From Haberlea rhodopensis (lineage: Eukaryota > Streptophyta > Magnoliopsida > Lamiales > Gesneriaceae), in contig CAJQUN010000020.1 of the NCBI GenBank assembly GCA_907163345.1, forward strand, positions 5,577,722-5,641,721: a stretch of DNA of 64,000 nucleotides, given 5' to 3'. This document shows, piece after piece, positions 33,971-44,845 of this stretch. The number at the start of each line of letters is the position of its first letter. Position 1 is the stretch's first letter. The position numbers were made by a program, and so were the translations under genes. Below the pieces are notes generated by a model. That model ran no database searches. It saw only the letters and a list, made by a program, of their open reading frames with translations, and was not told the DNA's origin.

Positions 33971-36608
33971 TCAGGGTGCTTATTGGGCCGGACCAACCGG
34001 AACCGGTCTTGAATTGGATCGGTTGGTCCGGTTACAAACCTGAATCCGATCCGGGTTTTACCCGGATCAGATCGATCCTGGGATTCGGAACCGCCAATCC
34101 AGCGGTTCCGGTTCCACCGGTTTTGATTCCGGAACCGGTGAAAAATAATTAAAAAAAATATAAAAAAGATGTTGGCCAACGGCATTGTAGCCGTTGGCCA
34201 TTGCCGTTGCCAAACGACTATTTTAGATGTTGGGCAACGGAAACATAAAAAAAAATTTTAATTTTTTTTTTTTGCTTCTATATATACCTCATTTTTCCTC
34301 TCCAATTTTTCATCTCCTACTCTCTTACTCTTACAATCCTAATCTTTTATTCAATTATCTCATTTTTCCATATTTCCCTAATACGATGGCATCCACTTCT
34401 ACTGGTCGTGGTGGTTCCTCAAATCCACATTTATTCCAAGAAAATTATGATATTTTTGCCGAGTTTGATAATGCTTATGATGTTGAAGAAGCGGAACACA
34501 TTGCAGAACCTGTGGCCCCCCAAAATCCGGCCCCTAGCGGGTCATCCGCGACTACTGCCGCTTCGAGTCGCATGAGTAACCGTCCCAAACGAAGCAAGGT
34601 ATGGGAGCATTTTGACGTCGAGACAAAACCAGGTATGAACGAATCTGTTGTTATTTGTAAAATATGCAAAACCACATATAATTATAAAACAGGTGGTTTC
34701 GCTGGCGGTACCGGAACTTTTAAGAAACATCTAGTTAAAAAAACATAATTTTGATGATGTTACTTTACAACCATTAGGTAGAGAACCAACCATTAGAAAA
34801 GAATTTTGTCACTTGATGAATTAAAATCTGCAACAACTGGTTCCCAAATTGCTAAATTTATTGTTAATGTTTGTAGATTTTATGGAATTGCAGATAAAAT
34901 TTGTTCGATTACACTTGACAACGATTCAAATAATACGGCGGCAATGCGTGAACTTAAAATATATTTACGACCAATGCTTAATGGTGTTTTTTTCCATGTT
35001 AGATGTGCATGACATATAATTAATTTAGCAGTAAAAGATGGTTATGAAGATGCTGAATGTAGTAGCATAGACAAACTTAAAAACTGTTGTCAATGGATAC
35101 GACAGTCACGCATTAAGCTTGATTGGAAACATACTTGTGCAAGTCAGAACCTTCGGTTTACTCTTTTTCCACCGCCCATTGTAAGTCAATGGAATTCTTT
35201 GCACAAAATGTTAGAATCGATGTTACCTTATCAAGATGCTTTAACTTCTTTTTATAACTCTCATCAAATGCCTGAAAGTGATGAAAGTGATTTATTGTCT
35301 GATAAAGACTGGTTTTTTGTTAATAATGTAACTGCTTTGTTATCAACCTTTAAAGATGCAACAGATCTTTTCTCCGGTGTTTGTAATCCTACTTCTCATT
35401 GTTTTCTTTCACTTGTATTTAACATGTTTTGTAATTTATTGAATTTAGAGATGATATTGAGTTGACGTCGTTCGTTTATCGTATGGAGGAGAAGTTTAAA
35501 AAATATATTGGGAACAAATTCCACACGTGCACTGTATATCTACATTGTTAAACCCAAGTCAGGATGTAGGATCTTTCGATACTTTCTTTGAATATTACAG
35601 TACGTTTTTGGATAAGGATGTTGACGATCAAAAGACGTCAATCATGCATTCTCTCCAAAATATGTTTGGATTATACCATAGTGAACAGGGACAGAGTTCA
35701 TCGGCACGTGTAGTAGGAGGAGGAGAAGAAGATGCTAGTCAGTCACGAAGCGGAGGGATTAATCTGTTGCGGAGCCTTGGAAGAAAGAAGCAGAGAGGAA
35801 GTGGAGTGTCATCTATCGCTTCAAATGAGTTGCAGTTCTTCCTGGGTCAAATGTTCATTACAGATGAAAATTTTGACGTATTAGAGTGGTGGAAAGCAAA
35901 CGCAAAACAATATCCAGTCTTAGCCAAAATGGCTAGAGATGTATTTGCAGTCCAAACATCCAGTGTCGCATCAGAGTCGGCATTTTTAACATGTGCTCGA
36001 CTCATTGGAGACTTTAGAGTTTCTCTAAAAGCAGAATCATTGTGCATGCTTTCGCTGCTAAGAGATTGGTTCGATGCTGAGAGAAGAAATGAGAGAGAAT
36101 GAGGAATCGACGAGTTCGCAATGAAAGTTCCGAAGAAGAAGAAGAATTGACCAAGACTATACTTATAAATTATGATGAATAATGTATTTTTATTATAAAT
36201 TTCAAATGATGTTTCTTTTATGTTGTTTTCCATATTCAATAAATGATGTATTTTTCCTTTACGATTTGGGTTGAACACGAAATCTGAAAAAAAAAATTAA
36301 AAACTAAAAAAATTTGGCTTGGCGATCGATCGCCAAGACCCGTAAGTTTAAAAAAAAACAGAAACAATTGGCGATCGATCGTCGAACATGGTGATCGATC
36401 GCCAAATCGGTTCCGGTTGGAAGTTTACCCCGGACCAATCCGATAATTCCGATACGGGGTTCCGAACCGGATCGGTTCCATGGCATGGGACATGGAACCG
36501 GAGACCAATCCGGTTCGGAACCGGATTGGTACGGTTCCACCCAAATGGAGCCCGGGATCGGTCGAATCCGGTTCGAATCCGATCCGATCCGGCCCGTGAA
36601 CATCCTGA
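33971..36608 (+). mobile_element. hAT transposon inserted at the Tat gag start codon
   Basis: An 8-bp target duplication GGCCATGT (33963-33970 and 36609-36616) flanks imperfect terminal inverted repeats: TCAGGGTGCTTATTGGGCCG on the left, and on the right (reverse complement) TCAGGATGTTCACGGGCCGG. 8-bp duplications and CAGGG-type ends are characteristic of hAT. Behind each terminus lies GC-rich subterminal DNA full of CCGGTTCCGG-like words. The right side also has GGCGATCGATCGCC palindromes at 36318-36405. It encodes a decayed transposase on plus. Confidence 0.93.
34386..36102 (+). pseudogene. hAT transposase (BED finger and hAT dimerisation domain), broken
   Basis: Starts MASTSTGRGGSSNPHLF at 34386. 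A BED-type zinc finger follows: VWEHFDV, then CKICKTTYNYKTGG, then TGTFKKHL. The frame is lost after 34748. Later fragments are recognisable: the RNase H-like core at 34806-35012 (SITLDNDSNNTAAM), a middle segment at 35199-35465 (KMLESMLPYQDALTSF), and the C-terminal dimerisation domain at 35840-36090 (LEWWKANAKQYPVLAKMARD, then VASESAF). Large parts between the BED finger and the core are missing. Not functional. Confidence 0.85.
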
Positions 36609-36689
36609 GGCCATGTCTCACATTCCTTAATTTATGCAAAATTCTTTTTCTTCAATGTCTTAGCTTGATGTTCCCACAGACGGTGCCAA

Positions 36690-37217
36690 TGATAGGATTC
36701 GATATTTTTCGTGTTCGGTAGAATTAAGTGCTGGGGAAAATAAATAAAAGACACCACAATTTTTATGTGGAATACCTCCAAAAAATGAAATAATCACAGA
36801 ACCTAGTCCAATATAAATCTTCACTATAACTTTGATTTACAAGACTCAGACACAAAATAATAACTTTCGAAAAACAGCATAATAGTGAAAGACCGAACAG
36901 AGTATGATGTGCTTTCTTCGGAGTTTTCTCTTGCCTAAAAGTTCAACCCCCAAAAATGAGACTATCGGTGTGTACTTATAGTGTTGGTACCGGTGGTTGG
37001 CATGCGATAAATCCGGAACACACTATCCTCTGATCGTGGCATTATTGGATCAAAACGTGTCCTAGAAATCCGCGCTCCATTATTACACGTTTGTTTGCAT
37101 TGTCAGTTACGCCCGGGTCTTCCGCTACCCTTTGACCAGTATGCCGAGCAGGTTTTGATGTTATTCGAGCAATTTGTGTTCGGGGCTTTTTGCTCGGGAT
37201 ATCTCTTGCTCAGCGCT

Positions 37218-37220
<3 letters not shown>
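36690..37220 (-). repeat. 5' LTR of the Tat element, truncated at a TA microsatellite
   Basis: Same orientation as the 13363-13971 LTR. Its inner end (TGATAGG at 36690, CCTATCA on minus) directly adjoins the primer-binding site. Its outer 40 or so bases are replaced by the TA tract at 37221-37255. Confidence 0.85.

Positions 37221-37255
<35 letters not shown>
37221..37255. repeat. TA dinucleotide microsatellite
   Basis: An uninterrupted AT/TA run of about 35 bases at the exact edge where the Tat LTR loses similarity. It lies about 150 bases upstream of the NSI-like start codon. Confidence 0.95.
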
Positions 37256-37260
<5 letters not shown>

Positions 37261-37401
37261 GATAAATATTTTACAAATAGAATTGGATACTCCTGCAAAA
37301 TGGGTAGCCCTTGAGTGTGGATGAGCTTCTCATCTCTTCTCCGTCGTGTTCGGATTGACCTCCATAAACCCGCGCACATAAGCCCCACCGCCTCTCAAAA
37401 A

Positions 37402-39823
37402 ATGCCAGCCCGCTCCGCTTTTGTGTTACCCTCTGCAATCGAGCTGTGAGTACCAAACCCAACTCCTCATCTAATTCTGCCCACTTGTACTAATCGATTA
37501 TTTTACGCTGCTTCTGTTTATACAGTTACTCTCCACTTCTTTCTCTTGATTCCCGCTCTCACCCGCTCAAGTTTTCACCTCATCAGCATTTCTTGGTCGG
37601 GACAGGTTTGCTCGATTTTTTTTTTTGTGGTTTTTATCATGCCACTCCTTTTGTTCATTCTTTTTTTATGGAATCATTTTCCTTAGTCGAATATATTGAG
37701 CTGCAGTATCTTTAAGATCAGAAACAGATTATGGGTTTAAAAATGGAAATATGCTTATGTGAAGAATGTGTTGAAAATTGGTTTTTGGTTGGTGGGATTT
37801 GGGAGTTAAAAACTCAGCTTTCCAAAGTACTAGATATGTATGGTCAGTGGGGTTGTTTTCCAATATTTCTGATCTCCATATACTTTACAGGTACCAGGAA
37901 CCAAAAGATTTCTAGAGTTAAGGTTCGCTTTTGGGAATCCATAAGATCTGGGTAAAGTAATGTTTTTGGAATCTGTATTGTGGTATCTATGTTGGCGGAA
38001 GGTCTATTTATTTGTCTGTGTAATTTGTTTATCGCTTCTATTAGCTTTAAAGACTAGGTTTTGAATAATTTCTTGGAAAATCTGTTTGACAGATATGCTG
38101 AGAATGGCTGGCATTAATGTTATTTTTACTGTAGTAACCAATGCATATTAATCTCGTCTAAACATGGCGTGATCTATAGGATATGGACCAGATGAATACT
38201 ACTGATGTGCTTCATATTATAGGATATTGAAGAACAATACGACAGAAGTTATAGAACCGCCTTCCACAGCCGAAGAAGAAGAAAATCCCTTACCCGAAGA
38301 ATTTGTTCTTGTTGAGAGAACCCAACCTGATGGAACAGTTGAACAGATCCTATTTTCATCTGGTGGTAGTGTCGATGTGTATGATCTTCAAGATTTGTGT
38401 GATAAGGTGAGTAAACCATTCCTTTGTAGGTACTTCATTATCTTTCCCTTGAAGGGTATTAGATGTAAACGAAATCATTTGACACATTTGTCTCCGTGGA
38501 CATAACTCTCGGCCCTTATTGGTTGCTGCTCGTCTAAAAGAGATGCTACTGCTACCAATATATAATGCTTACTATGTAACATGATAATATGGGATCGCAC
38601 ACTTAGAATTTGGCGACCATGCTTCACAATAGGAAAAGCTAACTGTTACTTCCACTTCAGCTTTTTTCGTTGATTGAAGCAAATTTATTGAAAATTCTTG
38701 ATATGACATGTAGTTTGCCTTCTGTGCAATCTCCTTTTGGCTTCATGTTTCTTTGAATTCATACAGTTTCTCTTAATTGGAAATCCGGTTAATTGGCTTT
38801 ATCTATTTCTGTTTCGAACAACTTGAGGTACTGCACGCTAGAAAAAGTACGTAAAGGCCTGTTCGATTCGGATTTTGGTCATATATGGTGCATTGACCTG
38901 TACAATAAAGGGTTGTATTCATTTGGCTTCACCTCTTGCATCTATTGGGGCTTGGCAAAATTTTAGCATTTCTGAACATTTTCTTTGTGATATTGACACC
39001 ACTAGAATTTGGAAAAAAAATTAAATCAATATAATGATTTCCATAGGTTGGTTGGCCTCGGAGGCCTTTGTCAAAACTTGCTGCAGCTTTGAGAAATAGC
39101 TATATGGTTGCTACTTTGCATTCCGTGAGCAAATCAGCTGGCAAAGGTACTTACTAATAGGACCTGTCCAGGTTAAACAACAAAGCTTTTGCCAAAAATA
39201 ATTACTACAAGAATATTTATTACTCATCTTTCGTGCAAAATTCATTTATAATCGACGTAATTCTTAGTAATATCTATGGCCTTTTCTAAACTGCGTGACG
39301 GACATCTTATGTACTCTGGCAAGTTATTTGGCAGAGGGAAATGAACAAAAGAAGTTGATTGGCATGGCCCGGGCTACATCTGACCATGCTTTTAATGCAA
39401 CGATTTGGGATGTTCTTGTTGATCCTTCCTATCAGGTTCTCATTATATTAAGCTAGAAGGAAGCCTTTTAGCCATTTTTAAGAATTTTTGCTTAGAAATC
39501 TAATCTTTGCCACTTTGTACATCATGATTATGAATGTTTGTTGTGATATAGGGACAAGGACTTGGGAAAGCCCTTATTGAGAAGCTTGTAAGGTCACTCT
39601 TGCAACGGGATATCGGAAATGTTTCACTTTTTGCGGATAGTCAAGGTAAGTTGCCTCAACAAACTTCTAAGAAGAAACAAGCACTGAACATGGTTGTTTA
39701 TTGTTAGCATACTGTTTGGTTCTTTAATATATATTGTATGCAGTCGTGGAGTTTTATCGGAACCTGGGTTTCGAACCTGACCCTGAGGGCATTAAAGGCA
39801 TGTTCTGGCACCCAAAGTATTAG
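37402..39823 (+). CDS. NSI: GCN5-related N-acetyltransferase, plastid NSI/SNAT type
   Basis: Eight exons: 37402-37445, 37526-37605, 37891-37951, 38223-38406, 39047-39146, 39335-39435, 39552-39645 and 39744-39823. All have GT/AG borders, phases agree, and the total is 744 bases (247 residues). The first 50 or so residues are rich in S, L and R with few acidic residues (MPARSAFVLPSAIEL), as in a plastid transit peptide. Then come KVRFWESIRSG, an acidic linker (EEEENPLPEEF), GTVEQILFSSGG, DKVGWPRRPLSKLAAALRNS and KLIGMARATSDHAF. The acetyl-CoA loop QGQGLGKAL begins at about residue 190, and the C-terminus is FYRNLGFEPDPEGIKGMFW. The order and motifs match Arabidopsis NSI, which acetylates plastid proteins and also serotonin. 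No break is seen. A retrotransposon LTR ends about 150-180 bases upstream. Exons 1-2 are inferred from splice signals and phase only. Confidence 0.9.
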
Positions 39824-40180
39824 CTTATCTCAAATTTGACAGACTTTCCCCGTCTATGTATGTGATGTGATCCCGGTCCATGAAAATTCTTGGAAACTTT
39901 GGTCCAAGTGTAGACATGTACAAATTACAAGTTACAGTTACTCTGTAAATTTTTTATCAGTAGATACATAAAACTGTTCTGGGAGTAGTTAGACGGACAT
40001 AAGGTATATTTGCAAAACACATTTTTCGTGTTTAATTTTCTTTGCTTCAGTTATTGTTTCTCTGAAATAATCAGGTAGAAGGATAAGCAGAGAAGCAAGC
40101 AATGAGATACTTCTGACTGTTTTAAGTTTAGCGGTTACACTTTTATGATTAATTAATGTTTATTAGTTGTTTTTTTTAAT
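39824..40180. other. 3' UTR of the acetyltransferase gene and flank
   Basis: Nothing coding seen. It probably contains the 3' UTR and polyadenylation region. Confidence 0.5.
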
Positions 40181-40455
40181 TGGGAAAATTACAAAAATCA
40201 TCCTATAGTTTAGTCCAAATTTCACTTTGCAACCATTGTTTGAAAAATTATAGTTTACATCCTCAATTTTCATTACCTGTAACACTTTGCATCCTCTTGA
40301 TTCGGTGATGAATCTTCGATAAAAATACCAAACCGAGCAAAGATGACGCAAAATGTTACAATTTATGAAAGTTGAGGATATAAACTGTAATTTTTCAAAC
40401 AATAGCTGCAAAGTGAAATTTGGACCAAACTATATGATGCTTTTGCAATTTTTCA
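40181..40455. mobile_element. Foldback MITE-like inverted repeat
   Basis: Left arm about 40181-40300 and right arm about 40340-40455 are reverse complements with scattered differences. Shared blocks are AGTCCAAATTTCACTTTGCA, TTGTTTGAAAAATTA and ACATCCTCAA. A loop of about 40 bases separates them. No coding. Element-like, but I could not define a target duplication. Confidence 0.7.
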
Positions 40456-41648
40456 TTTTTTTATTTAATAGCAAACAATAGCCACAATACAAATCGACAT
40501 CAATTCAAATACAATTAATACAACTAACAAGAAGAAATAAGCGTAAATCCACCCAACGGTGGGACTTGTACCTACGATCTTTTTTAAAAAATAAACAGAG
40601 GTGGTGCGATCAAGAAATAATATTATTTTACTATTCAATACTATATTATTATTATTATTTTAATTAGATAGTAATACTATATTATTATATATTAAATTTT
40701 TATATTAAATCACTCCATTGCTCTTTCACAAATTAATCTTTCCCATAATACCATTCTTTTCATATAAAACTACACATTAAAAAAACTCAATCACAGGCTT
40801 TGAAATTTTAAATATTTATCCGATATCATTACACTTTAATATATTAAAATATTTATTTTATTTTAAATTTCGTGTATGTACATGTATTGCTCATCAATAT
40901 TCACTAATTATCATATAATTATACTATCACAAAAGTTCGGAAAGAAACAAACGAAACTCAAAGCTCAATTGATTTAACGGCTATGACGTATAGATACTGC
41001 TAAAAATTACTTGGTGTTATGCCAGCCATTTTTATATATCAACAAGCCTTGGACACGCCACATGACGCGTTCCTAATTTTTTTAAAAAAATTGGACACAG
41101 ACTAGGGGCGTGTCTGATATAAAAATGACATTTTTGGGGGTTAATTATACAATTTAAAAGATTTTGACTAAAATAAAATTTGACGTGTTTGTTAGACTTT
41201 ATATTCATTGAAGTAATATATAGTATTATTATGAGTAATATTGTGAATGTGATGATGTTAGTGACATACATTTATTTATACATTTTTTAGTTTGGTAAAA
41301 ATATTTTTGTGTTATCTTTAATTTTGACATGTTTGTTAATTGAAGTGCACACATTTGTTGTTAATATGAGTGATATTTTGATGATTATAGTGACATGTAT
41401 TTATTTATACACTTCTTGAATCTGGTAAGAATATTTTTTATTGATTTTACATGATTTTAGAATTTAAAAAATATATGAATTTTAGATTTCATAATAATAC
41501 ATATATATTATATATAAAAATTTACAAGCGTATCTCAACCATATGGTGTCCTGAAAATTTTGAAAATCGATTTCAACTTATCTTCGTCGTATCAGTGTCC
41601 GAGCATCCTATTTTACGGGTCAAGCAATTTTGTACCATAAACAATAAA
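40456..41648. other. AT-rich intergenic DNA with small repeats
   Basis: No gene. At 41040-41130 there is a GGACACGCC/GCGTTCC hairpin phrase like the one at 63390-63415. At about 41190-41430 a segment of roughly 150 bases is tandemly repeated twice (shared words GTGACATACATTTATTTATA and TTGGTAAAAATATTTTT). A shallow run of A/T around 40600-40900 is otherwise empty. Confidence 0.5.
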
Positions 41649-42330
41649 GAGGAAATTACACAATGGTACCACTTTTCAAAACTTGTTTCAATTAAATCTA
41701 GCAAAATATTTTCTTTTCAACTAAATATATCTTTTGAAAAACATATTTCACATAAGTCCAATTTATTAAACCCTAATCTAACTGTCTATTTTTATTACTA
41801 AATTACCCCTATTGCAAGCAATAAAATCCATCATAAAAAATTTGATATTTCTAACATAACGATTATCGTTTTTCGAAACTTTTTTCATCTAATTCATTGA
41901 GCAGCTGATTTCGATCGTGTTTTAATTAGTTTTCTGATTTTAGATTGTTCGATCTGTCCAATATTCAATTAACTGTTAATTGATCAAATTTTCCTGAGAT
42001 TTTTATCGTTAATTCTGATGGATAATGAAATAATGATTCTTTTGAAATTTAGAGAGGAAACACTGGTTTTGAATGTTAATCCCGGTTTCGAATTCAGTGA
42101 TTTAATAGGCTGTGCATCTGCTAAGTGGTCTGATATGAATGCCGATGAATTTTGTTTCAAATACTCAATCGATGGGCATCCTAATTGTTGTTTGAGTAAT
42201 GCGATTGATATGAGAAATATGTTTTTGTTGTGTAAGATGATCAATCTCTGCTTGTTGACAGTGCATGTTGTTGATGGTAATGCTTCATTGTTGAGGTCTG
42301 TTGATGAATGTGTTGGTAGTTTACCGATTG

Positions 42331-42510
42331 TGTCTAGAGGTGCATGTGACATACATGCATCGGTAGACAGAATTGCTTGTGGTATAAACTTTTTGACAGA
42401 GTCAAGCGGTATACGCAATATACATGAACCTATAGAGTCTATTTCTGCCCGTGATTTACACCCATCAATAGAATCAGGTGGTGCACATATATCGACAAAA
42501 CAAATTTGCA
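42331..42510 (+). repeat. Palindrome copies inside the transposase coding sequence
   Basis: At 42334-42366 a full palindrome occurs in frame: left arm CTAGAGGTGCATGT, right arm ACATGCATCGGTAG. Degenerate half copies follow near 42420 (ATACATGAACCTATAGAG), 42455 (GATTTACACCCATCAATAGA) and 42480 (GGTGGTGCACATATATCGAC). They encode GACDIHASVD, then NIHEPIES, then DLHPSIES. Confidence 0.75.
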
Positions 42511-43327
42511 GTTCACCATCAGGTCTAGGACTTGATTCAGAATATCGAAGATGCAATATTAAAGGCAAGGAGAAGTTGTTGTTATGTTCTGGATGGTCAT
42601 CAATTATTAGTAGGGTGGGCCAAGTATTTAGAGGTGGTGTTGAAGAGTTTCGAAGTGAGTTGAGTAAATATTCCATGGAGGTTGGGTTTGATTACAACTA
42701 TGTGAAAAATAATAAAGATAGAGTAGTTGCTGAATGTTCTAGGAAGCATGTTGATGGGTGTGGCTGGTTTGTGAGTGCCAACATTTCACGTGTAAATGGT
42801 TCTTTCTACATAAAAAAATTGAACAACATTCACATGTGTGGTCTACGAGTCATGAAAGACAAATAAAAAAGGATTGTTTCACATTTAATATCAGAAATTA
42901 TTTGCGAACGAGTCAGTTCCAATCCAAACTTTTCTGCTAGGTCTGTAATGGAGTTAATGAAAAAAGATTATGGGTTGGATATAACATACATTAAGGCATG
43001 GAGAAGTGTGGAGAAGGCTAGGTCTACTGCTTTTGGAAATTATGATGAGTCTTTCAAGGAGTTGAAGTGGTACATCGATGCGGTGAAGACGACTAATGTT
43101 GGGAGTTTTGTAGAGCTTGAAGTTGACGACTGTAACCGATTCATCCGTTTGTTTGTGTCGTTTCGTGCTTGTATGGATGGTTTTAAATTTGGTCGCCCTA
43201 TGTTATTTCTTGATGGAACTTTTTTGAAATCCCGTTTTAAGGGAATACTTTTGTCAGCTACTGCAAAGGATGGGAATCAAGGTAAGATGCAACAAGATTA
43301 TAATATAAATGAGATTTTACATGCATT

Positions 43328-43588
43328 GAAGTCTGTCGGTGCATGTATATTACATGCACCGATAGACTTCTGCGTTAAAAAATGCTACATGATATAAAAT
43401 TAATCGGATCGAATGCGGTGCATGTATTATACATGCACCGCTAGTCTACCGGTGCATATATTACATGCACCGATAGTACTAGGATTCTCTATCATTTAGT
43501 ACTACATATGCATGTAATAAAGAATCGGTGCATGTAGTTTACATGCACCGAAAATTTATCGGTGCATGTATATTACATGCACCGATAG
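43328..43588. repeat. Five RY palindromes filling the transposase intron
   Basis: Units are at about 43328-43370 (arms extended to GAAGTCT/AGACTTC), 43415-43441, 43449-43472, 43524-43551 and 43558-43588. Each has GGTGCATGT and ACATGCACC arms, or close variants, with a 1-5 base spacer. Together they make up more than half of the 261 bases. Confidence 0.92.
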
Positions 43589-44845
43589 AACTTGTCGTCT
43601 CTAAATGTACCACTAAAGGTTATATAAGTGCATCATATAACATAAATTGTATTTTTTGCTTTATATGTTTTGATTATTTTATTGTAGGGTTGTTCCCCCT
43701 GGCTTTTGCTGTTGTGGACTCAGAGAACTATGATAATTGGTGTTGGTTTCTATCTTGTTTGAGCAAGATTGTAGATAATGGTGGAGATATTGTTTATATA
43801 TCTGATCGGAATGTTGGTTTGATGGAGGCTTTACCCGTTGTGTTTGGACCTTCTCCAAAACACTTTTTTTGTCTTTATCATTTGAAATGCAACCTCCAGG
43901 ACAGATATGCTGGCAAACATTTTTCGAACCAGTTTCGGGAAAGGATGTGTTACTTGTTGGATGAGTGTGCATATTCGCCGACGGTGGCTATTTTCACAGA
44001 GAAGCTTGCTATTTTGAAACGAGAAGGTGGTTCAATTATAGAAGGGTTTTTACAGGGTCTATCTTTGGAGAAATGGACAAATGCTTACTCATGCGGCATG
44101 CGATATAGAGAGATGTATTCAAATGCAGCAGAGTCTTTCAATTCGTGGATATTAGAGGCAAGGGGTCTGCCTATTACTCATATGGTGGATTGTATCCGGG
44201 TTAAGCTAATGAGCTGGTTTTATGATAGGAGATCAATGGCTGCACGATGGAGTGGGGTTCTGTGCGCGAAGATGGAAAAGAAATGGTATTTTTACGAAAA
44301 TCAAGGTCGTGCATGGAATGTGAAGATGTCTACTGACTGTTGTTTCGAGGTGTTTTCATATCCTTCAGTTACTGTGCGCCTTGATGTTCGTACGTGTACT
44401 TGCTATCAGTGGCAGCTTGATGGATTCCCATGTCCTCATGCGATTGCTGTATTTAGGAGGAACAAGATGGCCATAGATGAAGTTGTTGATGTATATTTCC
44501 ATGTTCGTACTTATAAGAGTTGCTATGAAGGAGTTATAATTCCGATTCCAGGACGTTCAAGTGATGAATTTGCTCAAATTGTCACGGATATGAATATTTT
44601 ACCACCACAAACAAAAAGGCAACCGGGTCGTCCAAAGAAGAGGAGAATTAGATCCAAAGGTGAAAACATTCGACAGTTGCGTTGTAGTCGGTGTAAAAAA
44701 TACGGACATAATAGGAAGACTTGTAAGGAACCTATTTGATGTTTTTTGTAAGTTTATGTTGAACAAAATTTAATTGTAGAAATTATTTGTTTGATTTGTT
44801 ATTGGTTATTTAACATAATGATACAAATACATACAATTTATTATT

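Larger units (their letters stand above)
13363..37255 (-). mobile_element. Tat-lineage Ty3/gypsy element, minus strand, heavily nested
   Basis: Order on the minus strand: 5' LTR (37220-36690); primer-binding site starting TTGGCACCGTCTGTGGGAAC directly after it (36689 downward); gag starting at 36613 and interrupted by a hAT element; gag and protease to 32119; the start of RT to 31888; a foreign inverted-repeat block (31887-17708); tandem repeats (17705-16440); an antisense ORF (14299-16331 on plus); a purine tract (GGCAGGGGTGAGG on minus, about 13985-13972); and the 3' LTR (13971-13363). An antisense extra ORF and tandem repeats between pol and the 3' LTR are known hallmarks of Tat/Ogre-type elements. 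The C-terminal half of pol is missing. Outer boundaries are approximate and I could not confirm a target duplication. Confidence 0.85.
42018..44739 (+). pseudogene. MuDR-type transposase with one in-frame stop
   Basis: Cuts and pastes the Mutator-like element. Exon 1 is 42018-43281, the intron is 43282-43687 (GT/AG) and exon 2 is 43688-44739, in phase, for about 771 codons. The N-terminus is MuDR-like (ILLKFREETLVLNV), followed by a low-complexity segment at residues 100-165 that derives from palindrome repeats. A zinc region (EFRSELSKYSMEVGFDYNY, then GCGWFV) comes next. The DDE core has LDGTFLK (Asp near residue 399), ISDRNVG (Asp near 461) and YSNAAESFNSW (Glu near 570). A SWIM zinc finger (CTCYQWQLDGFPCPHAI) is near 657-672, and a GRPKKRR linker leads to a final C-C-H-C knuckle. 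One TAA at 42864 (codon 283) is the only break I see. The intron is mostly palindromes. Confidence 0.88.

Noticed and set aside
41984..42676. 230-codon minus-strand ORF opposite the transposase
   Set aside because: Shadow of the transposase frame. The plus-strand frame has the MuDR motifs and splice sites.
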